Shown here: one piece after another, positions 51,243-60,570 of the stretch
Position numbering within the stretch: position 1 is the first letter of the stretch
Layout: each line of letters starts with the position of its first letter
NCBI GenBank assembly: GCA_004173475.1
Contig: SEBU01000001.1
Coordinates: 1,364,001-1,428,000, forward strand
Length of the DNA: 64,000 nt
Direction of reading: 5' to 3'
DNA from: Gammaproteobacteria bacterium
GTDB lineage: Bacteria > Pseudomonadota > Gammaproteobacteria > Pseudomonadales > Cellvibrionaceae
Position numbers and translations under genes: made by a program
Notes under the pieces: model-generated
Told to the model about the DNA's origin: nothing
Seen by the model: the letters and a program-made list of their open reading frames with translations, nothing else
Databases searched by the model: none

Positions 51243-52265
51243 ATGTTAAAAAAGAAATTTGATATCACTAAAAACTGGATACATGTTATTTCCCTAAGTT
51301 GCAATCCTGTGCCGCCAGTAAAGTACGGCGGTATTGAATTAGTTATAGCCCATTTGTGTGAAGGCTTAGCCGAGCGCAATGTGAAAGTTAAATGTTATTC
51401 GCCAGGCGATCTGAGCATTGATGGTGTAGAACATGTAAAAACACTCGCAACTCCTTCACTACATATTAAAGAGGGTGGAGTTCCAAATACGGTAGAACAT
51501 TTGGAAGCTGTGAAATCAGCACTTAAAAACAACCTCGCGGCTGGTGACGTCGTTATTTTTAACCACGCCGATCATCATCGTTATCTAAAGAAAAAATTGG
51601 GATTGTTTAACCGCTTTAAAGCCAATTTTTACGAAGTCGCGCATTGGGTAGACGCTGGCCTGCAAAAAAACATTATTTATCCGTCGCTTCATTTAAGAAA
51701 CGATATTGGAAAGCCTGGAACGGTTATACCGCATGGCGAAAAGCTGCTTTTCAATAAAAATCCGACGAGCGAAAGAGAAAGTTATTTATTTTTTGCCGGG
51801 CGCATTACTAAAGACAAAGGCGTCGACATTGCATTGGCAGCCTGCAAAAAATTAGGTGTTCCATTGGTCCTCGCGGGCCCACTGAATGACAAAGCATTCG
51901 CTGAGACGATTATTCACGATAGCAGCGTGAAGTATTTGGGCGAGCTAACCTATCAAGAGCTGTTTGATCACTACTGCAAATGCAAGGCTATGATTTATAT
52001 GACGCAGTATACTGAACCGTTTGGACTTTCCGTCATTGAAGCCATGGCAGCTGGAGCGCCCATTATCACAACCGGAAAAGGCGGTACCGGTGAAACGGTA
52101 CTTATTGGTAAAACCGGGTTTATCGCTAATACAGCGGATGAAGTTGTTGAAGCCTATGAAGCATTAGATCTGCTGAAACATGAGGATTGCATCAAACGCG
52201 CCCATGATTATACGGTAGATGTTATGGCAAATAATTACCTATCTCTTTTCGTAAGTGGAAAATAA
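51243..52265 (+). CDS. Family 4 glycosyltransferase
   Basis: PPVKYGGIELVIAHLCEGLAERNV; FFAGRITKDKGVDIALAA; EPFGLSVIEAMAAGAPIITTGKGG. Confidence 0.9.
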   Translation: MLKKKFDITKNWIHVISLSCNPVPPVKYGGIELVIAHLCEGLAERNVKVKCYSPGDLSIDGVEHVKTLATPSLHIKEGGVPNTVEHLEAVKSALKNNLAAGDVVIFNHADHHRYLKKKLGLFNRFKANFYEVAHWVDAGLQKNIIYPSLHLRNDIGKPGTVIPHGEKLLFNKNPTSERESYLFFAGRITKDKGVDIALAACKKLGVPLVLAGPLNDKAFAETIIHDSSVKYLGELTYQELFDHYCKCKAMIYMTQYTEPFGLSVIEAMAAGAPIITTGKGGTGETVLIGKTGFIANTADEVVEAYEALDLLKHEDCIKRAHDYTVDVMANNYLSLFVSGK

Positions 52266-52307
52266 TGCGCAAAAAAATATTTTTGAAAAGAAATTTAGGA
52301 TAAGCAC

Positions 52308-53246
52308 ATGAGTCGGAATCCAATTCTTAGTGTTGTATTGTGCACGTACAACAACGCTGATTCATTGGCAATTACACTTCAACAACTATCCGGTCAGGAA
52401 TTGCAACACCTTGAGAATGTAGAAATTATCATCGTCGATAATAATTCACCGGACCATACAAAAGCAGCATTTACAGAATTTTCGCAAACGTGCCCCTTGG
52501 CGAATACCTATCTTTTTGAGAGCCGGCAAGGACTCTCTCATGCTCGCAATACCGGCGTTGCTTGCGCACGAGGCGATTATATTTTATTTACTGACGACGA
52601 CGCAGAGATACCAAAAAATTGGTTATCGTCCTATCTAGAAAAAATCGAAACTTACAAACCTGACTGCGCCTACAGCAGGATAAATATTATTTGGGATAAA
52701 CCGAAGCCCTGGTGGTTTTTGCCAGAATATAATCCGTGCTTTGTTATAGTTGATTATGGAAATCACCCATTAGAAATTACCGATGTGCATCGGGAATTTT
52801 ATGGGAAAAATTTCTGCATTAAGAAAACAACCTTGTTAGCTTTAGGCGGATTTGATCCTGCATTGGGAAGAAACGGAACCAAGCTGATTGCAGGGGAAGA
52901 AACTTTACTCTATAGGAATATGATTGAGCAGAAACGACATCTCATTTATTTTCCCGATGCCCCAGTAGGACACAGACTTAAGGAGAGAGAATATCAGGCT
53001 GACAATATTAAGAAACAGTTTATTGATGGCGCCTATTCCATGCACCATCTTGCCAAGGTTACAGCGAAAAAGAAAATTTTCGGCCGCCCTTCCCGAGCAA
53101 TTTATAAAAGCACTACAGCCCTTTTAAAATCGGTTGGGTTCTGTCTTCAATATGCAGCTACAGGCAAGAAGCCGGAGTATTATTACCATTATTTAAATGT
53201 TTTAAAGCATCTAACATTTATTAAATTATGGGTTGTATCAAAGTGA
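52308..53246 (+). CDS. Family 2 glycosyltransferase
   Basis: LSVVLCTYNNADSLAITLQQL, EIIIVDNNSPD, SRQGLSHARNTGVACARGDYILFTDDDAE. Confidence 0.92.
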   Translation: MSRNPILSVVLCTYNNADSLAITLQQLSGQELQHLENVEIIIVDNNSPDHTKAAFTEFSQTCPLANTYLFESRQGLSHARNTGVACARGDYILFTDDDAEIPKNWLSSYLEKIETYKPDCAYSRINIIWDKPKPWWFLPEYNPCFVIVDYGNHPLEITDVHREFYGKNFCIKKTTLLALGGFDPALGRNGTKLIAGEETLLYRNMIEQKRHLIYFPDAPVGHRLKEREYQADNIKKQFIDGAYSMHHLAKVTAKKKIFGRPSRAIYKSTTALLKSVGFCLQYAATGKKPEYYYHYLNVLKHLTFIKLWVVSK

Positions 53247-54364
53247 GCCAATCATCCATTTTAATAATGCTACATTGCGATGAAGCCACCGGCTACGCCA
53301 TTTCATCTTTAGAATTTGTATTTCTAAATGCGGCACGTAAAGCTGGATTTTCTGATAAAAATATATTTTGGTCTTTCAAAAATACTGTAACAAAAAATGA
53401 CCCTCACATTATTAAATGTGGTTATTTCGATCATCAAGATCACTTGGAACTTCAACCCTTTATTAAACGAAACAATATTGATTTGGTCCTTGCATTCGAT
53501 TTGGGATTTCCCTGCCCGGTTATATCAGAACTTAAAAAAGCCGGCGTAAAACATATTATTTCGTATTTTGGCGCGGGCATGAGCAGCATAAATTCAGGCA
53601 TTAAGTTAATGTTGAAAAAGCTCGAGTACCGTTTTACCAAAAACAAACCTGATGTGTTTATTTTTGAGTCTGAAGCCATGCGAGCAACAGCTACTCATGG
53701 CAGAGGTATCAGCGAAAACGCTACTGAGATTATCTATCTCGGCGTAGACATTCAAAAGTTTTTTCCCAATTACAATCAGGATACTTATATTCACAAAACC
53801 TTAGGCGTTCCGGAAAACCGAAAAATTATTTTTTATTCTGGACATATGGAAGAGCGGAAAGGTGTGAGAGTTATTGTTAAAGCTGCAATCCACCTTGTAG
53901 AAACATTGAATATTTCTAACGTTCACTTTGTAATATGTGGAAATAAAAACAATGAAGCAGACAGCTTCGAAAAATTACTTGATGGCAAGAGAGCCCGCAA
54001 CCACGTCACTTTCGCAGGCTATCGGTCAGACATTCCCGAACTTATGCGTAGCTCCTACGCAGGCGTCATTGCGTCGACTGGCTGGGATTCCTTTACCATG
54101 TCAAGCGTAGAAATGATGGCATCGGGTCTCCCTCTTATAGTGTCTGATTTGCAAGGATTGTCTGAAACAATTGAAGCTAATCGTAATGGTTTCCTCGTTT
54201 TTCCAGGAGACCACGAACAACTCGCACAAAACATTAAAACGCTTATTACACAACCGGATCTTGCAAAAAACTTTTCTATCGCTTCGAGAAAAAGGGCGGA
54301 GAAACTCTTTTCAGTTGACGTGCAAATTAATGAATTTTCAAAGCTAATAAAACAATATATGTAA
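53228..54364 (+). CDS. Family 4 glycosyltransferase
   Basis: IIFYSGHMEERKGVRVIVKAA, GYRSDIPELMRSSYAGVIASTGWDSFTMSSVEMMASGLPLIVSDLQG; GTG start at 53243 (GTGA overlap with upstream gene) is equally plausible. Confidence 0.88.
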   Translation: MGCIKVSQSSILIMLHCDEATGYAISSLEFVFLNAARKAGFSDKNIFWSFKNTVTKNDPHIIKCGYFDHQDHLELQPFIKRNNIDLVLAFDLGFPCPVISELKKAGVKHIISYFGAGMSSINSGIKLMLKKLEYRFTKNKPDVFIFESEAMRATATHGRGISENATEIIYLGVDIQKFFPNYNQDTYIHKTLGVPENRKIIFYSGHMEERKGVRVIVKAAIHLVETLNISNVHFVICGNKNNEADSFEKLLDGKRARNHVTFAGYRSDIPELMRSSYAGVIASTGWDSFTMSSVEMMASGLPLIVSDLQGLSETIEANRNGFLVFPGDHEQLAQNIKTLITQPDLAKNFSIASRKRAEKLFSVDVQINEFSKLIKQYM

Positions 54365-54421
54365 TTCGGTCTTTTATAAATTACCGACGCCGGCAGTCCT
54401 ACTTTAACAACAGGTTCTTAA

Positions 54422-56218
54422 ATGTATATTTTTCAAATAATTCGCAATATTTTCCGATTGCTCACACCTGAGCAACGCTCTCGAATGTTAATGCTTCAGG
54501 TATTTTTTCTTTTTTCAGCCATAGTTCAAGTTGTTGGCGTAGCCAGCCTTGCGCCTTTTATTGGCATAATCTCGAACCCTGAAACAATCCACACTAATAA
54601 AATACTCGCATTTATTTATAATTTTTTTGGGCTTGAAACTGACCACCAATTCATCATAATTTTCGCGGTTTTATCGGTAAGCATGATTTTCCTTTCGAAC
54701 GCTATCTCAGCGCTAACCTTGTGGTTGCTATTGAAATTTTCAATGTCTGTTGGTAACGAGCTTCAATATAAACTCTACAGTTGTTTTTTAAACAAGAATT
54801 ATTTGTTTCACAAGAGCACAAACTATACCCAGCTCATCTCAGTAATTGCCACAGAAGCACCTCGTTTTGTATATATGGTCATGCAACCTTACTTGTTATT
54901 ATGTAGTAACGCATTTATAGCCTTCATTATTTTATCTGGCCTTATTTTTCTAAATCCTTTAATAGCAATCGCCTCAGCACTGGTAATTGGAGGAGCCTAC
55001 ACAATTACTTATTGGATTATAAAAAAATCGCTTATTGCTCACGGGAAAATTCTTACGGAAAAATATGAAATGGTTCAGTCTATTCTGTCGGAATCATTTA
55101 TTGGAATAAAAGACATTAAGTTAAATACACTTGAAAATAAATATTCTGATATTTATAAAAAGACCAACTACTCAGGCCTAAGCTCTTCTGCGTTTATTGT
55201 ATTGGCCGGCGACATACCAAAATTTGCGATTGAAGCCATATCATTCGGCGCCATTCTACTTTTCGCAATCATTCTACTTCTAACCAAAGGTAATGATGGA
55301 AGTGTTGTTGCGATTTTAAGTATCTACGCTATCGCCGGATACAAACTCTTACCTACCATGCAACAAATTTATAAATCAGCCGCCAATATGAGTGCTAATG
55401 GCGGTGTGGTTGCAGAATTGAAAGAGCAATTGCATGAGTACACTGTGAAACCCGATGCACCACACGTGGACCCACTGGATTCAATAAATCTTATTAAACT
55501 CGATAATATTTGCTATCAATATCCAAAAACTGACGCCCTAGTCTTGAACAATATCAACATTCAATTTCGCAAAGGCCAATTGAATACTATTGCGGGACCA
55601 TCTGGCTCCGGAAAATCTACACTTGCAGATATTATGCTAGGCCTGCTTCAACCCAAAAAAGGGAATATCTACGTGGATGATATTGTTTTGTCGGAAGAAA
55701 CTATAAATAGTTATCAACACAGCATTGGATACGTACCGCAGCATATTTTTATTTTGGATGACACTGTGTTGGCGAACGTTGCATTCGGTGTTGAAAAAGA
55801 AAATATAGATGTCGAGCGAGTTCAGAAGGCTTTGCGCCAAGCCAATGCAATGGAGTTCGTTGAAAAGCTTCCTCTCAATCTTTCAACGAGATTAGGTCAG
55901 GACGGTAAGTTGCTCAGTGGAGGGCAAAGGCAGCGGATCGGCATTGCGAGAGCTTTATATCGCGAAAATAAAGTTTTGATTTTAGACGAGCCCACCAGTG
56001 CGCTTGATATCGAATCTGAACACGACTTAATGATGCTGCTGAATAAGTTAAAAAACGAAGTATTAATTTTGGTAATTTCTCATCGACCTGCAGCAATTAA
56101 ATTATCTGATCAAATCAGCATTATCGAAAATGGAGTTTTAATTGCCAACGGAGGATTCGAGACACTGTATAACACCAATCTGCACTTCAAATCGATGATT
56201 GAAAAAGGGTTTATGTAA
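54422..56218 (+). CDS. ABC transporter permease/ATPase, PglK-like polysaccharide/LLO exporter
   Basis: N-terminal TM domain; GPSGSGKSTLADIMLGLL, LLSGGQRQRIGIARALYR, VLILDEPTSALD; glycosyltransferase context. Confidence 0.88.
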   Translation: MYIFQIIRNIFRLLTPEQRSRMLMLQVFFLFSAIVQVVGVASLAPFIGIISNPETIHTNKILAFIYNFFGLETDHQFIIIFAVLSVSMIFLSNAISALTLWLLLKFSMSVGNELQYKLYSCFLNKNYLFHKSTNYTQLISVIATEAPRFVYMVMQPYLLLCSNAFIAFIILSGLIFLNPLIAIASALVIGGAYTITYWIIKKSLIAHGKILTEKYEMVQSILSESFIGIKDIKLNTLENKYSDIYKKTNYSGLSSSAFIVLAGDIPKFAIEAISFGAILLFAIILLLTKGNDGSVVAILSIYAIAGYKLLPTMQQIYKSAANMSANGGVVAELKEQLHEYTVKPDAPHVDPLDSINLIKLDNICYQYPKTDALVLNNINIQFRKGQLNTIAGPSGSGKSTLADIMLGLLQPKKGNIYVDDIVLSEETINSYQHSIGYVPQHIFILDDTVLANVAFGVEKENIDVERVQKALRQANAMEFVEKLPLNLSTRLGQDGKLLSGGQRQRIGIARALYRENKVLILDEPTSALDIESEHDLMMLLNKLKNEVLILVISHRPAAIKLSDQISIIENGVLIANGGFETLYNTNLHFKSMIEKGFM

Positions 56219-56378
56219 CTGAAGCAAAAATGAAATAGTACGCTTCAGACGTGATCAATTCATAAAGCTGTGAGAAGTGAGGAACAGGTATGGCCCTAAG
56301 ACCTTCTTCAGCATCAATTAGAGCTTGTGAGCATGGGGATTATGGGCAGGAACGCCACAACGCGAAACTGGCGTGAGA

Positions 56379-56476
56379 GAGATTAGAGATTAGAGATTAG
56401 AGATTAGAGATTAGAGATTAGAGATTAGAGATTAGAGATTAGAGATTAGAGATTAGAGATTAGAGATTAGAGATTA
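56379..56476. repeat. Perfect heptanucleotide tandem array, 14 x GAGATTA
   Basis: Direct reading: 98 bp of uninterrupted 7-bp unit in the intergenic gap. Confidence 0.98.
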
Positions 56477-56490
56477 ACTAATTTTGATCA

Positions 56491-56535
56491 AAAAGCCAGA
56501 ATTTCTAAAAAAGTTATTTAGAAATTCTGGCTTTT
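56491..56535. terminator. Strong bidirectional hairpin terminator
   Basis: Perfect 19-bp inverted repeat AAAAGCCAGAATTTCTAAA / TTTAGAAATTCTGGCTTTT with 7-nt loop, between convergent genes. Confidence 0.92.
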
Positions 56536-56541
56536 ATTTTT

Positions 56542-58167
56542 TTAGTGAACCAATTTAGGCGACCTTGGCGCAAGCGGAGGATTTTCAGTAGAGACCTGCC
56601 AGCCAATCGCACCTATATAACGAGTGTAATTACCTATCAAGCCACCTGAACTATCAATGAGCGTGGGTGTGCTGCCGCTTGAAAGCGGGTCAACAAGGTT
56701 AAGTGTAGAAACCGAATCCACACTCACGAGACTCAACAAAGGCTTCACTAGACCACCCAGTATTGAGGGGGTGCTGTTTTCCAAAGAATAGCCAGTTGTT
56801 TTCGAGAGACTATTAACAAATACATTGTTAGCTACGTAGTAGGAAACCGAATTGCTATTAAGATTAAAAAATCTTACGTCACCAACAAAGGTATTTCTGA
56901 ATATATTTATGTTAGTAAGTTTATTGTTGTACGCCTGGTTAACCGAAAGCGCCAAACCATTCACATTTACATAGTTATAGCTAACTTCCATATCTGAATA
57001 CACTGTGTCAGAGACACCATCGCCTGAACCGTAAATCCAGATGCCTTCTGTCTTCGCGTTAACAATTTTATTGTGTCTTATGAACCAGAAACTAGTCGCG
57101 ATTTTTGGTCCTATAGGGTGACCTCCGGACATATCATGGAAGTAGTTATCTTCTATAAGTACTTTTTGCGCGGAGTATCCCAGAATTCCGTAAGCATTAT
57201 ATAAATCATAAAACTCGTTGTCCTGGAAAGACCAGTACTTACCATGAGCATCGTGAGCAATCATGATGGCACTTTGATTGTAAGACCCGCTGGTGGCACT
57301 TAAATTATGAAATTTGTTTTTGCGGAAGGTAACGTTAGATGATAAAGATCCAACTCGGAAACCCATGCGCATTTCTGTAGCAGCATCAGTATTGATCGTG
57401 TTGATGTCAAAACCGTCGACATAAAAATTATCGCCAGCTGTATCGATCAATCTAAGTGCAACTTTACTCATTTCTATAACGGGTGTTTGACCAGGATATG
57501 CTAACCATACAAGTGGTTGTCTGTTGGTGTATTGCACACCTTGAGTACCACCGGTATAACCGTCGAGCGTATAGGTTCCGGATTTGAAATAAACAAAATA
57601 TCCTTGATTTTTAGTCGAATATTTAGCGGCGTAATTGTTGCCACCATAAACATCATAAAAACCTTTTACTGGATCATTAATTGTCCCGGAAGCACCGACC
57701 TTACCGTTCACTGGGTCCACAAACATAAATTTGTCTGTGGTAACAGAAACAGTCCAGGACACGTCTTTGGTTGTACCTTTACTATCTACTACGGATAAAG
57801 TAACCGGATATGGCGTTGAGCTAGCTGCTGGAGATGCCCAAGAAATAGTCCCAGTATTTCCATCAATCGACATTCCTGATGGCGCAGTTTTCAACGAATA
57901 TTTAAATGGATAAGCACCACCAATTACCGCTGCCCTTACTTCGTAGAGCAATCCTGGATAGGCCTTATAAAATCTGTTGGTAGTATCGAGACCCGCGCGC
58001 GGCTGAATGATTTCGAGCTCATAATATGTTTGAGCAGAAAATGCGTTATTGCACGCCAAACTAAAAACCAGTGACAAAATTACTAGTATAGAGTTTGAAA
58101 AATTTACTTTTTTAAATGACCGTTGATTCGATTTAACGTTCGATAAATAGCTTAAAATACTTATCAC
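56542..58167 (-). CDS. Secreted protein with putative-Ig-like and right-handed parallel beta-helix domains
   Basis: Signal peptide ...LACNNAFSA; cadherin/Ig-like GTISWASPAASSTPYPVTLSVVDSKG; beta-helix NVTFRKNKFHNL, YWSFQDNEFYDL, KVLIEDNYFHDMSG. Confidence 0.8.
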   Translation of the reverse strand: MISILSYLSNVKSNQRSFKKVNFSNSILVILSLVFSLACNNAFSAQTYYELEIIQPRAGLDTTNRFYKAYPGLLYEVRAAVIGGAYPFKYSLKTAPSGMSIDGNTGTISWASPAASSTPYPVTLSVVDSKGTTKDVSWTVSVTTDKFMFVDPVNGKVGASGTINDPVKGFYDVYGGNNYAAKYSTKNQGYFVYFKSGTYTLDGYTGGTQGVQYTNRQPLVWLAYPGQTPVIEMSKVALRLIDTAGDNFYVDGFDINTINTDAATEMRMGFRVGSLSSNVTFRKNKFHNLSATSGSYNQSAIMIAHDAHGKYWSFQDNEFYDLYNAYGILGYSAQKVLIEDNYFHDMSGGHPIGPKIATSFWFIRHNKIVNAKTEGIWIYGSGDGVSDTVYSDMEVSYNYVNVNGLALSVNQAYNNKLTNINIFRNTFVGDVRFFNLNSNSVSYYVANNVFVNSLSKTTGYSLENSTPSILGGLVKPLLSLVSVDSVSTLNLVDPLSSGSTPTLIDSSGGLIGNYTRYIGAIGWQVSTENPPLAPRSPKLVH

Positions 58168-58584
58168 GATAATTACTCCTAACTAACAATTTTAAATTCA
58201 CTTAAGCTCGACTAATCATTAGTCAGAGCATCCAATAGAGTATGAAGTATAGCTTACGCTAGTTAGTCGTTTAAAAGTATTGCACACTTCAAATATTATA
58301 AATCTATGCTCAAACAACTACTCATAACTATACTTAATTACTGTTAAACAATTTGAATATTAGTTATGTATTACAAACTTTGACGGCATAAAGAGTCAGA
58401 TTTGTGAGACACAACACTTTTTGAATTCAAAAAAACTCTATTTACCAAAAATCCTCTTCTTCATCTACGTTGTCTTATTTGGTACAGCTCTAATTAAAAT
58501 GCAATATTGAATTTAGCGTTCTAAGCCACCGCACAAGGCGCCCCATTGCTGAGCAATAACAATAGCCGAAGATGGATTCAGGGC

Positions 58585-60570
58585 TTAGCTCATATTAACG
58601 TTCGAACTGTAATTATTTGTTGCAAGATGCTGCGTAACATACCAATCCTGAAACATAAAAAATGTCCAAAGTTTATTGCTATGATCGTATGAACCTGACA
58701 AATGTTGCAGCCAAATTTTTTGAATAATATCGGCGTTAAAAATACCTTGGGACGATAAAAAATCTGGCGCAATGAATTCTTCAGCCCAGCCTCGCAAGTC
58801 TTCACGTAACCATTGGCCAATAGGAATGCTAAAACCCATCTTGGGACGATCAATTAGTTGGCTTGGTACATATTTGTAAAGTACTTGCCGGAGAATCCAT
58901 TTTGATAGTCCATGTCTGAGTTTTAACTCATTTGCAATGGACCATGAGAATTCAATAACTCTTAGATCTAGCAATGGAACTCTTAACTCCAAACTTGCGG
59001 CCATACTTGCACGATCTGTTTTTACAAGATTGTCGCCGGGTAGGTACCATTTTTGATCCCATTCCATCGCAGCATCCAGGAATTCCGTTTCAAAATTATG
59101 TTTCGCAATTAACTGGGGCTCATTTGCAGATTTTACAAATAACAGTTCTGGATTAGGCCAATATGAACTCAGAAAATCATAAGCTGACTGAGCATCTTTT
59201 GAAGCAGCCAAATCGGCGAGCTTGTGCATTTTACTTCCGAAATTCGCCCCGCCCTTTTTCCCAAGGATATTATTGATGTTTAGGTACAAGGAATCCCAAG
59301 TGCGAGGAGAAATATTTTTTAAGCCGTAAGCACCCCATTTTTTAAGGGTGTCAGGCGCGGATTTCATTTTATCAATCACATTTTTTGCATGGGTATAACG
59401 ATTATATCCACAAAAAAGCTCGTCCCCTCCATCCCCCGATAAACACACAGTCACTTTTTTTCGGGCGAGCCGGCTCACAATAAGCATAGGAATTTGCGAT
59501 GAGTCAGCAAAAGGCTCGTCGTAAATTTGCGATAAAGAAGGGACAACATCCAACGCATCTTGAGCAGTTAAATATAATTCGTGATGACTGGAGCCAATAT
59601 GATTTGCAATCGCTTTAGCATGTTCAGCTTCATTAAAACTTTTATCGTCGAAGCCAATGGTAAATGTATCTATCGGAATTTCGCTTTGTGACTGAAGAAT
59701 GCTGGCAACAGCTGAAGAATCTATACCCCCAGAAAGAAAAGCCCCTAAAGGAACGTCTGATAGAGCTTGTTCGCTAATTACATTATTGAGAATAGAATCC
59801 AATTTTGTAATAGCTATTTTTTCGTCTTTCAGCAAAGGCTGCGGCTTATCTTGAAATAACGAATCGAGAAGCCAGTAATGCTGATTAGCTACATCGCCTA
59901 AACCGTTTGAAGGCGTTGTAAGGTCAACAATGTAAAAAGCTCCTGGCTCAAGCTTTTTTATGTTTTCATAAATAGTATGAGGTGCGCTGATGTAGCCGTA
60001 GCGAAAGTATGATTTCAGCGAGCCCATATCAATATTTGGACGCCCACTATCACACGCGCGCAAAATTCCTTTAAGTTCCGATGCAAAAACAAATCTATTT
60101 TCAATAAATCCATAATACAGAGGCTTTTCACCAATCCTATCCCTAGCTAAGGTAAGAGTTTTCTTTGCGCGATCATAAACGGCAAAAGCAAACATTCCTA
60201 TACAAAGATTGAGTGCTGCTTCTAGCCCCCAATATTCAATAGCATTAATAAGAATCTCTGTATCTGAAGAACCACGAAAGCCACATCCTTCCGCGACTAG
60301 CTTTTGTTTAATTGCATTGAAATTATAAATTTCTCCATTAAATGCAATGACTAAATTTTCACTCGCAGAATACATTGGTTGTGCACCGAGCGGACTTAAA
60401 TCATGAATTGAAAGTCGGCGGTGCCCTAAAGCCAAATGAGTATCGTCATCAATCCATATTCCTGCATCATCTGGACCGCGGTGATGTAATGCATCAGCCA
60501 TTGAGGTCGCTAATTTTCTTAACTCAGCTTCACTCAGCCGAGCGTCGATGACCCCAAGAATTCCACACAC
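58585..60570 (-). CDS. asnB: Asparagine synthase (glutamine-hydrolysing)-like amidotransferase, EPS cluster-associated; GTG start
   Basis: MCGILGVID, HHRGPDDAGIW, FNGEIYNF, PLGAFLSGGIDSSAVASIL, CLSGDGGDELFCGYNRY. Confidence 0.9.
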   Translation of the reverse strand: MCGILGVIDARLSEAELRKLATSMADALHHRGPDDAGIWIDDDTHLALGHRRLSIHDLSPLGAQPMYSASENLVIAFNGEIYNFNAIKQKLVAEGCGFRGSSDTEILINAIEYWGLEAALNLCIGMFAFAVYDRAKKTLTLARDRIGEKPLYYGFIENRFVFASELKGILRACDSGRPNIDMGSLKSYFRYGYISAPHTIYENIKKLEPGAFYIVDLTTPSNGLGDVANQHYWLLDSLFQDKPQPLLKDEKIAITKLDSILNNVISEQALSDVPLGAFLSGGIDSSAVASILQSQSEIPIDTFTIGFDDKSFNEAEHAKAIANHIGSSHHELYLTAQDALDVVPSLSQIYDEPFADSSQIPMLIVSRLARKKVTVCLSGDGGDELFCGYNRYTHAKNVIDKMKSAPDTLKKWGAYGLKNISPRTWDSLYLNINNILGKKGGANFGSKMHKLADLAASKDAQSAYDFLSSYWPNPELLFVKSANEPQLIAKHNFETEFLDAAMEWDQKWYLPGDNLVKTDRASMAASLELRVPLLDLRVIEFSWSIANELKLRHGLSKWILRQVLYKYVPSQLIDRPKMGFSIPIGQWLREDLRGWAEEFIAPDFLSSQGIFNADIIQKIWLQHLSGSYDHSNKLWTFFMFQDWYVTQHLATNNYSSNVNMS

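Noticed and set aside
56379-56476. Possible CRISPR array
   Set aside because: Unit is 7 bp with no spacers and no cas genes in the window; simple tandem repeat
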